Source: Pararobbsia silviterrae
GTDB lineage: Bacteria; Pseudomonadota; Gammaproteobacteria; Burkholderiales; Burkholderiaceae
NCBI RefSeq assembly: GCF_003628125.1
Contig: NZ_RBZU01000006.1
Coordinates: 248,001 to 312,000, forward strand
Length of the DNA: 64,000 nucleotides
Direction: 5' to 3'
In this document: positions 36,853 to 44,850 of the stretch, in pieces
Layout of the letters: each line of letters begins with the position of its first letter
Numbering within the stretch: position 1 is the first letter of the stretch
Position numbers and translations under genes: made by a program
The notes under the pieces: generated by a model
What the model was told of the DNA's origin: nothing
Databases searched by the model: none
Seen by the model: only the letters and a program-made list of their open reading frames with translations

Positions 36853-38088
36853 CTAGGATGCCGCGATCGCGCCCGTGCGGCGGCTCGACAGCATCTGCGC
36901 GGCGACGAGCGCGATGCCCGCGAATGCGATCAGCGCGCCGACGATCGGCAGCACGTCGTAGCCGAGACCCGCCGACAGCGTGGCGCTGCCCGCGGCCGCG
37001 CCGAGCGCATTGCCGAGATTGAACGCGCCGATATTGACCGACGACGCGAGCCCGGGCGCATCGGACGCCGCCTGCATCACGCGCATCTGCAACGGCGGGA
37101 CCACGGCGAACGTCGCGAGTCCCCAGGTGAACAACGCGACGGCCGCGCCCGCATGCGTTGACGCAAGCAGCGGAAACGCGAGCATCACCGCGACGACCAG
37201 CGCGAGAAATCCGAGCAGCGTGCCGTCGAGCGATCGGTCGGCGAGCCGCCCGCCCGCCATATTGCCGAAAAAGAAGCCGATGCCGATCAGCACGAGCATC
37301 GCGGTCACGAATCCGGACGTCGCATGCGTGAGGTGCGTGAGCGTGGGCGTGATATAGGTGTAGAGCGTGAACATCGCGCCAGCGCCGAGCACCGTCGTCG
37401 CGAGCGCGCGCAGCACCACGGGACGCATGAGCACGCGGAATTCCGCGCGCAAGTCGAGCGTCTCGCCGCGCTCGCCCTTCGGTAGCGCGATCCACAGGCC
37501 CGCGATCGCGAGCGCGCCGAGGCCCGCCGTGGCCGCGAACGACATGCGCCAGCCGATCGCTTCGCCGAGCCATGTGGCGGCGGGTACGCCGCCGATGTTC
37601 GCGATCGTGAGACCCATGAACATTGTGGCGACGGCGCTTGCCTGCCGTTCGCGCGGCACGAGGCTCGCCGCGACGATCGAGCCGATGCCGAAGAACGCGC
37701 CGTGATTGAGGCTCGTCACGAGCCGTGCGACGAGCAGCGTCGTGTAGTTGGGCGCGAAGGCCGACAGTAGGTTGCCGAGCGTGAAGATGGCCATCAGCGC
37801 CATCAACGCGGTGCGGCGCGGCCAACGCGCGAGCGCGAGCGTCATGATCGGCGCGCCGACCATGACGCCGATCGCATACGCGCTGATCAGCATGCCCGCC
37901 GTCGGAATCGATACGTGGACGCCCTCGGCGATGACGGGCAGCAGGCCCATCGGCGAGAACTCGGTCGTCCCGATGCCGAACGCGCCGACGGCGAGTGCGA
38001 AGAGCGGCCATGCGGCGCTCTCGCGCGCGGGTGCGTCGGAGCGTTGCGGGGCGGATATCAGGGCGGAGTCGAGGTGGCGGTCGGACAT
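36853..38088 (-). CDS. DHA1-type MFS efflux transporter (AraJ/YdhP/PbuE group)
   Basis: A 12-helix major facilitator of about 411 residues. The opening LAVGAFGIGTTEFSPMGLLPVIAEG is the diagnostic first helix of the AraJ/PbuE/YdhP group of sugar, purine or drug exporters; the landmark is GTTEF. GVMVGAPIMTLALARWPRR corresponds to motif A and MGLTIANIGGVPAATWLG to motif C. ATG at MSDRHLD is chosen over a TTG three codons upstream. The substrate cannot be assigned. Confidence 0.88.
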   Translation of the reverse strand: MSDRHLDSALISAPQRSDAPARESAAWPLFALAVGAFGIGTTEFSPMGLLPVIAEGVHVSIPTAGMLISAYAIGVMVGAPIMTLALARWPRRTALMALMAIFTLGNLLSAFAPNYTTLLVARLVTSLNHGAFFGIGSIVAASLVPRERQASAVATMFMGLTIANIGGVPAATWLGEAIGWRMSFAATAGLGALAIAGLWIALPKGERGETLDLRAEFRVLMRPVVLRALATTVLGAGAMFTLYTYITPTLTHLTHATSGFVTAMLVLIGIGFFFGNMAGGRLADRSLDGTLLGFLALVVAVMLAFPLLASTHAGAAVALFTWGLATFAVVPPLQMRVMQAASDAPGLASSVNIGAFNLGNALGAAAGSATLSAGLGYDVLPIVGALIAFAGIALVAAQMLSSRRTGAIAAS

Positions 38089-38335
38089 GGCGGTCAAGCG
38101 TGAGCGATTCGAGACCGGCGCATTATGCGGGTAATCCCTTGGGTAAAAAAACGCCCCTGACGGACAAAGTGTTTTTACCTCGGATCAAGAATGACGATGC
38201 ATGCATCGCATGCTTTAGCAGAAATCCTTACGAAATCCATACATTGTTTTTGTGTGATCATAGGGAAAATTGCAGGCGCGAGGCCGCGAGGCTTTATATT
38301 TTTTGCAGACGGCATGCGACCCATTCATATCGACA

Positions 38336-38361
38336 CCCTTCGCCGTCTTGACGGCGAAGGG
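38336..38361 (+). promoter_or_regulatory. Perfect 12-bp stem-loop in the leader of the PAS-GGDEF-EAL gene
   Basis: CCCTTCGCCGTC and GACGGCGAAGGG pair perfectly around TT, ending 23 bases before the ATG. There is no T run after it, so a leader structure affecting translation or mRNA stability is more likely than a terminator. An AT-rich stretch at 38140-38310 upstream probably holds the promoter. Confidence 0.55.
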
Positions 38362-38384
38362 CACGGCACCCGCACCTATTGCGC

Positions 38385-40463
38385 ATGAATACTTCCGCGA
38401 CGATGACCGCATCGACGCTCCAGAGCGCATCCCTGAGCTATGTGCTCGATCGCATCGGGGCCTATGTCTATGTCAAGGATCACGACGGCCGCTACGTGTT
38501 CGCCAACGGGGCCGTGTGCGAGCTGTTCGGCGCCGCGCCCGCGCAGGTCATCGGCGCGCCGGACGCGCATTTCATCGATCTCGATCGCTCGCAGCGGATG
38601 CTTGCGAACGATCGCGCGGTGCTCGACAGCGGCGAGACCATTCATGACGAAGAGGAACTGTGCCTGCTCGGCGGCACGGTCCGTGCGTTCTGGACGACGA
38701 AGGTGCCGGTGCTCGACGAAGAGGGCCAGGTCATCGCGGTCTGCGGGATATCGACCGACATCACGCACCGTAACTGGGCCGAAGAACATCTGGTCGGGCG
38801 CAACCATCTGCTCAGCAAGGTGCTGGCCCATATCGACGCCTGTGTGTATGTGAAGGATCGAGAAGGCCGCTATCTGTTCGCGAATCAGCGCGTGCTCGAA
38901 CTGTATGGCCGAGCGTCGCGGGACATTGTCGGCAAGACCGATCTCGAGATCCATGGTCGCGATGTCGGTCTCAAGCTTACCGAGATGGATCAGCGCGTGA
39001 TCTCGACGAATGCGCGGCTGACGTGCGAAGAAGTCGTCGTCGGAACCGACGGCGTCGAACACAACTATTGGTCGGTCAAGCTCCCGTTGGATATTCCGGG
39101 CAAGCCGTCGGGCGTGATCGGATTTTCGACGGACATCACGGAGCTGTTGCGTTTGCGGCAGATCGTCGAACGGCAGCGCACGACCGACGCGCTGACCGAT
39201 CTGCCCAATCGCGCGCAATTCGAGGAGGAACTCGCGCTGGAATTGCGCATGGCGAGTCGCGTGCGTGGCGTGATCGCCGTCGCATTGCTCGACTTCGACC
39301 AGTTCAAGTACATCAATACGCTGCTGGGTCAGGAGATCGGCGATCAATTGCTGCGCGAAGCCGCCGAGCGGTTGCGACGCGCTCTGGCGCCGCGTTCGAG
39401 TCTCGCGCGCATCAGCGGCGACGCGTTCGTCGCGACGTTGTTCGCCGATGACGAATCGGACCTGATCGCGCAAGTCGAGGCACTCCGCGCGTTGCTCGCC
39501 GAACCGTTCACGTTGTTGGGCAAGCCCGTTCGCGTGACGGCGAGCGCGGGTCTCGCGGGGTACCCGCACGATGCCGATGTGGCCAGTGCGCTCGTGGACA
39601 GGGCCGAGGCCGCGATGTATCGCGCGAAGAACCGCGGCAGGGACCAGGTATGCCGATATACGGCGGATCTCGCGGCGATCGCCTCGCATCGTCTCGCGCT
39701 CGAGAGCGACCTGCGCGCCGCGCTCGCCGACGCGCAATTCGAATTGCACTATCAACCCAAGATCGGCAGCGCCGATGGCAGGGTGATGGGGTTCGAGGCT
39801 TTGCTGCGCTGGAATCGGCCTGGTCACGGGCGTGTGTCGCCGCTCGAATTCATTCCGCTTGCCGAGGAGTTGGGATTGCTTGTGCCGATCGGCGCGTGGG
39901 TCATCACGCAGGCATGCCGCCAGATGGCGCAATGGCGCGACCAGGGGCTGGGCCGTATTCGGGTCGCCGTGAATCTCTCGCCGTCGCAGCTCAAGAGCGC
40001 GGATCTCATCGATGGTGTGCGGGCGAGCATGACGTCGCACGGCATCGAGCCCAACGAGCTTGAAATGGAAGTCACGGAGTCGATGATGATGGACGACCCC
40101 GAGCAGGCGATCGCGACGCTCAATCGTCTGCGCGGCGAAGGCGTGCGTTTGTCGATCGACGACTTCGGCACGGGGTATTCGTCGATGGCGTATCTCAAGC
40201 GTTTGCCGGTCGACACGCTCAAGCTGGATCGGAACTTCATCACGGGCATCGACAAGGACACGCGCGATGCCGATCTGTGCGCGGGCATGATCGCGCTGGC
40301 GCACAAGCTCGGCTTGTCGGTGATTGCCGAAGGGGTCGAGACGGAAGCGCAACGCAGCGCGTTGGTCGAGCGTGCGTGCGATGTGTTCCAGGGCTACTTG
40401 TTCAGCCCGCCGATGGCCGCCGCGGACGTGGCGGCGTTTCTTAAGGGCAAGGTGGTCGCGTAG
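38385..40463 (+). CDS. PAS-PAS-GGDEF-EAL protein, probable c-di-GMP phosphodiesterase
   Basis: About 692 residues, cytoplasmic. Two PAS domains (about 20-130 and 140-255) share the phrase YVKDxxGRYxFAN and each ends in STDIT. The GGDEF domain (about 265-420) is degenerate: SGDAF replaces GGDEF near residue 343, so cyclase activity is unlikely. The EAL domain (about 440-685) keeps the catalytic set: FEALLRW, VNLSPSQL, EVTES, DDFGTGYSS, LKLDR and EGVET. It should therefore hydrolyse c-di-GMP under PAS control. The start at MNTSATM is the first ATG; a TTG two codons earlier is unlikely. Confidence 0.9.
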   Translation: MNTSATMTASTLQSASLSYVLDRIGAYVYVKDHDGRYVFANGAVCELFGAAPAQVIGAPDAHFIDLDRSQRMLANDRAVLDSGETIHDEEELCLLGGTVRAFWTTKVPVLDEEGQVIAVCGISTDITHRNWAEEHLVGRNHLLSKVLAHIDACVYVKDREGRYLFANQRVLELYGRASRDIVGKTDLEIHGRDVGLKLTEMDQRVISTNARLTCEEVVVGTDGVEHNYWSVKLPLDIPGKPSGVIGFSTDITELLRLRQIVERQRTTDALTDLPNRAQFEEELALELRMASRVRGVIAVALLDFDQFKYINTLLGQEIGDQLLREAAERLRRALAPRSSLARISGDAFVATLFADDESDLIAQVEALRALLAEPFTLLGKPVRVTASAGLAGYPHDADVASALVDRAEAAMYRAKNRGRDQVCRYTADLAAIASHRLALESDLRAALADAQFELHYQPKIGSADGRVMGFEALLRWNRPGHGRVSPLEFIPLAEELGLLVPIGAWVITQACRQMAQWRDQGLGRIRVAVNLSPSQLKSADLIDGVRASMTSHGIEPNELEMEVTESMMMDDPEQAIATLNRLRGEGVRLSIDDFGTGYSSMAYLKRLPVDTLKLDRNFITGIDKDTRDADLCAGMIALAHKLGLSVIAEGVETEAQRSALVERACDVFQGYLFSPPMAAADVAAFLKGKVVA

Positions 40464-40550
40464 GGGCGCGGTGTGGGCATCGACACGTCGATGCGCCGCG
40501 ACAGACGTCTCCCGATGACAAAACGTACGTCGTCATGTCATCGTTTGTTG

Positions 40551-40597
40551 TGTCCAGAAAGCAAATAATAGTTTGCGTTTTATTGCTATTTTGGACA
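40551..40597. promoter_or_regulatory. HipB-type operator dyad in the toxin-antitoxin promoter
   Basis: TGTCCA (40551-40556) and TGGACA (40592-40597) are exact inverses. Between them GCAAATAATA and TTTTATTGC form a second, imperfect dyad. The element is AT-rich and ends 12 bases before the antitoxin ATG, as expected for autoregulation of a hipBA-like operon. Confidence 0.65.
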
Positions 40598-40608
40598 TTA
40601 TTCTTTCC

Positions 40609-40932
40609 ATGCCACGTCGATCCACTGCCGCCGAAATGCTCCCGTCCCCGGTCGAGCGCTCGCTGAAGAGCCTCGGGGAGAACTTGCGCATTGCTCGGAA
40701 ACGGCGGGGCGAGACCATGCGGTCATTCGCCGAGCGGATGCAGGTTTCCGTACCGACGCTGCGGAAGATGGAGAACGGTGACTCGACCGTATCGATCTCG
40801 GTGTATGCGATGGCGCTCTGGCTCGTGGGTCGTGTGCAGTTTCTGGCGGCCATTGCCGACCCCGCCGCCGACGAAAACGCACTCGCGCTGGAACTGCGGA
40901 ATCTATCGGCGAAGGGAGCGGCGCGGCGATGA
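40609..40932 (+). CDS. hipB: HipB-like Xre-family antitoxin
   Basis: A 107-residue DNA-binding protein with a helix-turn-helix of the Xre type: LGENLRIARKRRGETMRSFAERMQVSVPTLRKMENGDSTVSI, landmarks RKRRG and TLRKMENGD. It should repress the operon and neutralise the HipA-like kinase. The start is taken at MPRRSTAAEM, just after the operator. Its stop codon overlaps the kinase ATG by four bases (ATGA), the usual toxin-antitoxin coupling. Confidence 0.88.
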   Translation: MPRRSTAAEMLPSPVERSLKSLGENLRIARKRRGETMRSFAERMQVSVPTLRKMENGDSTVSISVYAMALWLVGRVQFLAAIADPAADENALALELRNLSAKGAARR

Positions 40933-42173
40933 ATAACGAGCTGCATGTATGGATGTATTTGCCCGGAGCGCTCGAGCCGGTGCATTGCGGCACGCTCGAA
41001 CTCGTCGGTGGCCGCATGTGTCGGTTTTCCTATGCGACATCTTGGCTCGAACTCGACGAGGCATTCGCGCTTTCTCCTGATTTACCGCTGCGACCCGGCG
41101 CATTCGAGCCGCCGGTCGGACAGGATATTGGCCCGATATTCGAGGACGCGGGGCCCGATCGTTGGGGCAGGCCAATCATCGAGCGTGTATTCAATCCGCG
41201 TCGTCGGTCGGAGATCGACTACCTCGCGCTGGTGGGTGAGGACCGGATCGGCGCACTCGCGTTTTCCTCGAGCTCGGAGACGTATTCGCCGGCGGCCGAT
41301 CAGGTACTCCATCGCGCAGACTTGCCGGCGCTGTTGGCTGCCGCGCAAGCGATCGAGCGGCGCGAGGAGATTGGCGAAGAGATGCGGCGTTTGCTGCGTC
41401 CGGGCACAAGCGCCGGTGGTGCGCGCCCGAAAGCGATCATCGAGGATGCGGGAAGACGATGGATCGCGAAATTTCCTGCGGACGGCGATACGGTGGATGT
41501 TTGCGCGATCGAGCATGCGTCGCTGCGTCTTGCGCAAGTCTGCGATATCGCGGTTCCGGATTCCAGACTCGTGACGGTTCGTGGACAAAACGTCTTACTC
41601 GTCGAGCGCTTTGATCGCGATACCGATGGATCGCGTCATCACTTCTGCAGTGCGCGGACGGCGTGTCTTGCTGATGGAATTCCGATCGAGCAGGCCGCGT
41701 ATTCCGATATCGCAAACTTTGCCCGACGCTATTCGGCCACGCCGACTGCGGACGCAAGGGAAGTGTTTCGACGCATGGTGTTCAACGTGTTGATGGAAAA
41801 CACCGATGATCACGAGAAAAACCACGCGTTTCTATGGAAGAACGGACGATGGAATTTGGCTCCTGCCTATGATCTGCAGCCGCAGCTTCAGGGAATCGAC
41901 TATCAAGCACTGCGCGTGGGAGACAAGGGGCACGAGCCGACGCTTGAAAATGTCATGTCGGCGTGCGGGCGATTCATGCTGACCGAACACGAGGCGCGCG
42001 ACATCGTGTCGGCGATGCTCGTTACGCTCGCGCGATGGGAGATTGCATTCGCCGAAGCGGGAGTCGACGCACGGGACATCGAGCAATGCGGGCCCTTCGT
42101 GCGCGTTGCTCGCGAAGCGGAAGCCTGGTCCGAAGCGACGCGTTCCGCACGTCGCTCGCGTTCGCGTGTGTGA
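40929..42173 (+). CDS. hipA: HipA-like serine/threonine kinase toxin
   Basis: A 414-residue type II toxin of the HipA family. An N-terminal HipA subdomain precedes the glycine-rich GTSAGGARPKA loop. The kinase core has WIAKFPA, the catalytic NTDDHEKNHAFLW and the metal-binding LAPAYDLQPQ. The best-known relatives phosphorylate aminoacyl-tRNA synthetases and halt translation, giving persistence. All key residues look intact, so it is probably active. It is coupled to the upstream HipB-like antitoxin. GC is a little lower here than in flanking genes, consistent with mobile accessory DNA. Confidence 0.92.
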   Translation: MNNELHVWMYLPGALEPVHCGTLELVGGRMCRFSYATSWLELDEAFALSPDLPLRPGAFEPPVGQDIGPIFEDAGPDRWGRPIIERVFNPRRRSEIDYLALVGEDRIGALAFSSSSETYSPAADQVLHRADLPALLAAAQAIERREEIGEEMRRLLRPGTSAGGARPKAIIEDAGRRWIAKFPADGDTVDVCAIEHASLRLAQVCDIAVPDSRLVTVRGQNVLLVERFDRDTDGSRHHFCSARTACLADGIPIEQAAYSDIANFARRYSATPTADAREVFRRMVFNVLMENTDDHEKNHAFLWKNGRWNLAPAYDLQPQLQGIDYQALRVGDKGHEPTLENVMSACGRFMLTEHEARDIVSAMLVTLARWEIAFAEAGVDARDIEQCGPFVRVAREAEAWSEATRSARRSRSRV

Positions 42174-42204
42174 GCGTGTGACCCTGATTGAACGGTTTCG
42201 TATA

Positions 42205-42229
42205 ACGCCGGCCCCGAAAGCGCCGGCGT
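42205..42229. terminator. Hairpin between convergent hipA and RraA-like genes
   Basis: ACGCCGGC pairs with GCCGGCGT around a nine-base loop. There is no T run. It lies in the 72-base gap between the two stop codons. Confidence 0.5.
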
Positions 42230-42245
42230 AGAGGGGGATCCGCAA

Positions 42246-42923
42246 TCAGATGCGTCCGAACTTCTCGAGCAGATCCTGGAACGTCTTGCCTTCGAGCACG
42301 AGCTCGCGCATCTGCGCTTCGTTGCGGGCGATCGTCGACGCGCGTTCATAGACCGGGCCCATCTCGGCGGCCGGCACCACGGCCACGCCGATTTCGTCGG
42401 CCACGACCAGATCGCCCGGGTTCACGATGATGCCCCCGCACGATACCGGCACATTGATCTTGATCGGTTCGCGCCGGCCCGAGATCGCCGTATGCGCCTG
42501 GCGCGGACCCACGGCCTTCGACGACACCGGGAAATCGAGGAATCGCGCTTCGTCCGTGTCTCGGCACGATCCGTCGATCACGGCGCCCACGATGCCGGCA
42601 TTCTTCGCGAGCCCCGTCATGAGGCCGCCCCAGATCGACGTATCGGTTTCGCCGAACGCATCGATCACGATGACGTCGCCGGGACGCGCGACCGTGAACA
42701 CTTCGAGACAGTCGACGATATCGCCGGCCGTAAGCTGGACCGTGAGCGCAGGCCCGATGATCTTGCGCGCCGATGCGCGCGGCTTGATGTCGTTGCGCAT
42801 CGTGCCGACGCGTTCGAGCGCGTCCGAGACGACACACGACAGCGACATGACGTCGGCCATCGCGACGAATTGCGCAATCAGCGCATGGTTGAGCTCAGGG
42901 CTCGGATTGACGACGATACTCAT
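42246..42923 (-). CDS. RraA-family aldolase/demethylmenaquinone methyltransferase-like protein
   Basis: A 225-residue protein of the RraA fold. The metal/ligand motif reads GAVIDGSCRDTDEARFLDFPVSS, landmarks DG and RD, preceded by GGLMTGLAKNAG. Family members with this D-G-x-x-R-D pattern include class II 4-hydroxy-4-methyl-2-oxoglutarate/oxaloacetate aldolases. A role cleaving a 2-keto acid from the imported sugar is plausible. AAGGAAA supports the start. It lies 25 bases downstream of a truncated hydroxyacid dehydrogenase and is divergent from IclR. Confidence 0.85.
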   Translation of the reverse strand: MSIVVNPSPELNHALIAQFVAMADVMSLSCVVSDALERVGTMRNDIKPRASARKIIGPALTVQLTAGDIVDCLEVFTVARPGDVIVIDAFGETDTSIWGGLMTGLAKNAGIVGAVIDGSCRDTDEARFLDFPVSSKAVGPRQAHTAISGRREPIKINVPVSCGGIIVNPGDLVVADEIGVAVVPAAEMGPVYERASTIARNEAQMRELVLEGKTFQDLLEKFGRI

Positions 42924-42948
42924 CTGATTTCCTTCAATGGATTTCCCG

Positions 42949-43209
42949 TTAACGACGGGGGGACACGAGATTCGGCAGCGTTTGCCCTAGCAGCACGGCC
43001 CGCACGCTTTCCGCGGCGGTGCGGCACGCTTCGTCGAGCGCATCTTCGGAGACGTAGGCGACGCGCGGCGTGACGAGGCAATTCGGCAAACTGAAAAGCG
43101 GGTTCTGCGCAGGCGACCATCCGGTCACCTGCGCACCGATCGGCGAGAGCACCGCTTCTTCGATGGCGAGATCGGGATCGTCACGATCTCTGACATACAC
43201 CTGGTACAC
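42949..43209 (-). pseudogene. Internally deleted D-2-hydroxyacid dehydrogenase remnant
   Basis: An 86-codon frame joins the usual N-terminus (VYVRDRDDPDLAIEEAVLSP) directly to the usual C-terminus (NPLFSLPNCLVTPRVAYVSED, then ALDEACRTAAE). Full enzymes of this family have about 310-330 residues, so the NAD-binding domain and catalytic Arg and Glu are gone. The catalytic His normally in TPHVA is Arg here. The reading frame is kept across the junction. A GTG start with GGAG upstream is likely. It is the first cistron before the RraA-like gene, which may still depend on its promoter. Confidence 0.75.
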
Positions 43210-43238
43210 GTACGCGTTCTCCGTACTCTGCTTTTTGT

Positions 43239-43275
43239 GTTGCGTGATATGCAACATGAGTGCATAGTTTGCAAC
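43239..43275 (-). promoter_or_regulatory. Composite operator (IclR candidate) upstream of the remnant/RraA operon
   Basis: On the minus strand GTTGC-N15-GTTGC-N7-GCAAC spans 37 bp. The inner part is a perfect 5-bp-arm dyad (43239-43255). The same 37-bp arrangement is found before the GMC oxidoreductase gene, and both are followed by the identical word CGCAACACAAAAA. It lies 30 bases upstream of the GTG start. Confidence 0.7.
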
Positions 43276-43460
43276 GTCGATCGAAAGGTACGCTTTGGGA
43301 TCGGACAGAGCAAATCGGGGAAAACACGTAGAAAGCCGCCATGCGAGCGCATCTTTTTTGGCGGTACGGTAGTCATGGGTCTCATGCGAGAATCGCGCCT
43401 TTTCTGGGCACCGAGTGTGTTCAGGCGCTTTGAGTCATCACTTTCGAAGGGGAGTCGTCC

Positions 43461-44222
43461 GTGTCACAAAGCATTGAGCGCGCGATCGAAGTATTGATGC
43501 TGCTCGGAGGCGGGGCGCAGACGCCGGCCGAGGTCGCACGGCGTCTCGACGTGCATCGGTCGACTGCGCTTCGCATCATGGACGTCCTGTTCGAGCAGCG
43601 CCTCTTGCGCAAACTTCCGGACGGTCGCTATGGCATCGGACCCGGCATCCTGTCGCTCGCGCATCGCGCGCAGGATCAGTTCGATCTCGCCCAGCTCGCT
43701 CATCCGAAGCTGCTCAAGCTCAATGCGTTGCGCGACCAGACGGTGCACCTCGCGGAGCTGCAGCACGACGAGATCTTCTATGTCGACAAGATCGAGCCGC
43801 GGCGCTCGATTCGCCTCACGTCGCGGATCGGCCAGGCCGTGTGCCTGCATACCGCCAGTGTCGCGAAGTCGATCCTCGCGTTTCTTCCGAGCAAGGCGCG
43901 CGATGCGATGCTCGACGGCTATGTGTTCGACAAGCACACGCCGACGACCCTCAGTTCGCGCCGCGCGCTCGAACGCGAGCTGCAGCTCGTGCGCGAGCGC
44001 GGCTGGGCGACCGACGACGGCGAGCGCGAAGACTATGTCGCGAGCATCGGCGCGCCGATTCGCGACGTGGACGGAAACGTTGTCGCCGCGGTGTCGGTCA
44101 TCGAACTCAAGGCGATCCACGATCTCAAGTCGATGGAGAGCCTGATGCTCGATGCCTTGCTCGAGACCGCCGATGCGATCTCGCGTGAACTCGGATGGAC
44201 CGGCGCGCCCGTGATCCGTTGA
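43461..44222 (+). CDS. IclR-family transcriptional regulator
   Basis: A 253-residue regulator. The N-terminal winged HTH reads SIERAIEVLMLLGGGAQTPAEVARRLDVHRSTALRIMDVL, landmarks AEVARRL and TALRIM. The C-terminal effector domain has LAHPKLLKLNALRDQTVHLAEL, EIFYVDKIEPRRSIRLTSRIGQ and the closing IGAPIRDVDGNVVAAVSV. It starts at GTG with AAGGGGAG upstream. It lies between two promoters that carry matching operators, so it probably controls the RraA operon on its left and the GMC/transporter B operon on its right. The effector is likely a sugar acid. Confidence 0.91.
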   Translation: MSQSIERAIEVLMLLGGGAQTPAEVARRLDVHRSTALRIMDVLFEQRLLRKLPDGRYGIGPGILSLAHRAQDQFDLAQLAHPKLLKLNALRDQTVHLAELQHDEIFYVDKIEPRRSIRLTSRIGQAVCLHTASVAKSILAFLPSKARDAMLDGYVFDKHTPTTLSSRRALERELQLVRERGWATDDGEREDYVASIGAPIRDVDGNVVAAVSVIELKAIHDLKSMESLMLDALLETADAISRELGWTGAPVIR

Positions 44223-44850
44223 ACCGCGTTGTGCATGCCGAATGCGCGACGCGTTCGGATGCATGCATCGCAGCGCGTACCGCGTGTCGTCGTCCAGCAA
44301 TGTCCTCTTGATGTCCGCTTGATTTCCCGCCCGATCCTCCGCCTGATGGGCCGCATTCGCGAGCGCTCGCCGAACGGTTGATGCGCCTTTCGCACGCGCA
44401 TGAACGCGTGTATTCACGTCTCCTCCATCCTCGATCTTGATGCGGCATTGCATGTGTCGGGTCGAGCCGCGCGCGCGATCCGTCCGTTCATGCGCGTGCG
44501 TCCTGCTCAAGCGTCACGCGCTTATTTGCCTGGATGTCCCTCATCCGCAACGGGCATTCATCCCAGATGATCGCTTCGCTTTCGTGTCCCTTCGCGTCGG
44601 CTTCCCGCGTGGTCTCCGCAGATGTTGGGACACGGGCCGTCGTTGTCTCCAAAACGAGGGTTTGCCCTTGGTTGTCGACCCACGTCGACGCGAGTAATGT
44701 GCGTCCTAAGTTGCTCAATGCGCATCGCAGTTGCGTATAGCGCAACACAAAAATAGGATAAAACGGACTTCGAAGTCGACGCGGCGCGACATATGTTTCG
44801 ATGTGCGCGATCTGTACGACGCGAAGTCACGCATCTGAAGGCGAGTCTCA
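44223..44850. other. Intergenic region before the GMC/transporter B operon
   Basis: About 630 bases. The first 450 hold no recognisable gene. The last 150 contain the composite IclR operator (44710-44746) and a candidate promoter with -35 TTGCGT (44731-44736) and -10 TAGGAT (44754-44759), 17 bp apart, so the operator overlaps the -35 element. Confidence 0.5.
44710..44746 (+). promoter_or_regulatory. Composite operator (IclR candidate) upstream of the GMC operon
   Basis: GTTGC-N15-GTTGC-N7-GCAAC, 37 bp, with a perfect GTTGC-N7-GCAAC dyad at 44730-44746. It has the same length, spacing and orientation relative to its gene as the element at 43239-43275. Confidence 0.7.

Noticed and set aside
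38336-38361. Leader hairpin as an intrinsic terminator or riboswitch
   Set aside because: No T run follows and there is no surrounding conserved aptamer-like structure, so it is listed only as a regulatory stem-loop.
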